Shown here in pieces: positions 20,440 to 20,538 of a stretch of 20,538 nucleotides of DNA (within the stretch, counting starts at the first letter, position 1; each line of letters opens with the position of its first letter). Source of the DNA: JAMIFN01 sp964608575. Its GTDB lineage: Bacteria; Pseudomonadota; Gammaproteobacteria; Burkholderiales; Burkholderiaceae_C. The notes beneath the pieces were generated by a model. It made no database searches and had not been told where the DNA came from. It worked only from the letters and a program-made list of their open reading frames with translations. The position numbers were made by a program, and so were the translations under genes. Where the stretch lies: the NCBI GenBank assembly GCA_964608575.1, contig CAZSPW010000022.1, forward strand, positions 1-20,538, given 5' to 3'.

Positions 20440-20538
20440 ATGAGCACAGCCAAAAGCATCGCCCCAACCGCCAGCCGCGAAGCACTTTTAGCCCATTGCA
20501 ACGCCCTGCTGCAGCCCGAAAACTTCAAAGATTATGGC
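20440..20538 (+). CDS. Nif3-like dinuclear metal centre protein, N-terminal fragment
   Basis: Runs off the window after 33 codons: MSTAKSIAPTASREALLAHC then NALLQPENFKDYG. The pattern REALLAHCNALLQPENFKDYG resembles the start of Nif3/YbgI-family proteins, which bind two metal ions and often act on nucleotide-like substrates or have unclear function. I also recall Nif3-like genes divergent from the DegS-like protease in betaproteobacteria. Only 27 nt separate the two start codons (3 nt if the protease uses GTG), so the promoters must overlap the genes. The call rests on a short fragment. Confidence 0.6.
   Translation, partial: MSTAKSIAPTASREALLAHCNALLQPENFKDYG

Overview
The window looks like a chromosomal segment of a betaproteobacterium, most likely Burkholderiales and possibly Comamonadaceae-like. 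The evidence is an intracellular polyhydroxybutyrate depolymerase, a stand-alone soluble RnfB-type ferredoxin, an AhpC variant with the active-site context FTFNCPTEIED, lptA-lptB-rpoN, and an S1C protease divergent from a Nif3-like gene. GC is moderately high by eye. No rRNA, tRNA, CRISPR array, phage or IS gene was seen. One run of 100 N (2675-2774) is an assembly gap inside a metal-pump gene.

Layout. 43-2184 (minus): cadR-like MerR regulator, fbp and darP run in one direction. 2436-4241 (plus): a CadA/ZntA-type P1B ATPase is divergent from cadR, with a textbook MerR-type promoter whose predicted start falls on the ATG. 4318-5953 (minus): a lipoprotein M48 metalloprotease is followed by a secreted protein with a putative MliC-like domain and strongly repetitive tails. 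6048-6551 (plus): a GNAT acetyltransferase. 6699-10753 (minus): a peroxide-defence block, ahpC, ahpF and catalase, with an OxyR-like site upstream of ahpC. 11069-11668 (plus): a periplasmic chalcone-isomerase-like protein. 11754-12194 (minus): UspA. 12394-13299 (plus): prmA. 13436-16544 (minus): lptA-lptB-rpoN, with no lptC directly upstream. 16720-19167 (plus): phaZ with a long lysine/alanine-rich tail, then an RnfB-like ferredoxin. 19216-20412 (minus): DegS/MucD-like protease. 20440-end (plus): start of a Nif3-like gene.

The genes are mostly housekeeping and stress functions: metal efflux, peroxide removal, envelope quality control, LPS export, sigma-54 and carbon-storage turnover. The unexpected signal is a dispersed repeat of about 40 bp. 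It has an A-rich left part beginning CTAT(T/C)AAAAA, a core AGCTGCYCAGGCA, then RATTT and often CGGC. Nine full copies and at least two partial ones occur in 20.5 kb. Most start within about 40 nt of a stop codon and read in the direction of the gene they follow. Two copies supply the stop codon, one lies inside phaZ, and one abuts the cadR start codon. A second, longer family is present as two palindromic elements of about 93 bp (2264-2356 and 9938-10031). The 40-bp family is the best candidate here for something undescribed: a terminator-like, uptake-signal-like or nucleoid-organising repeat.
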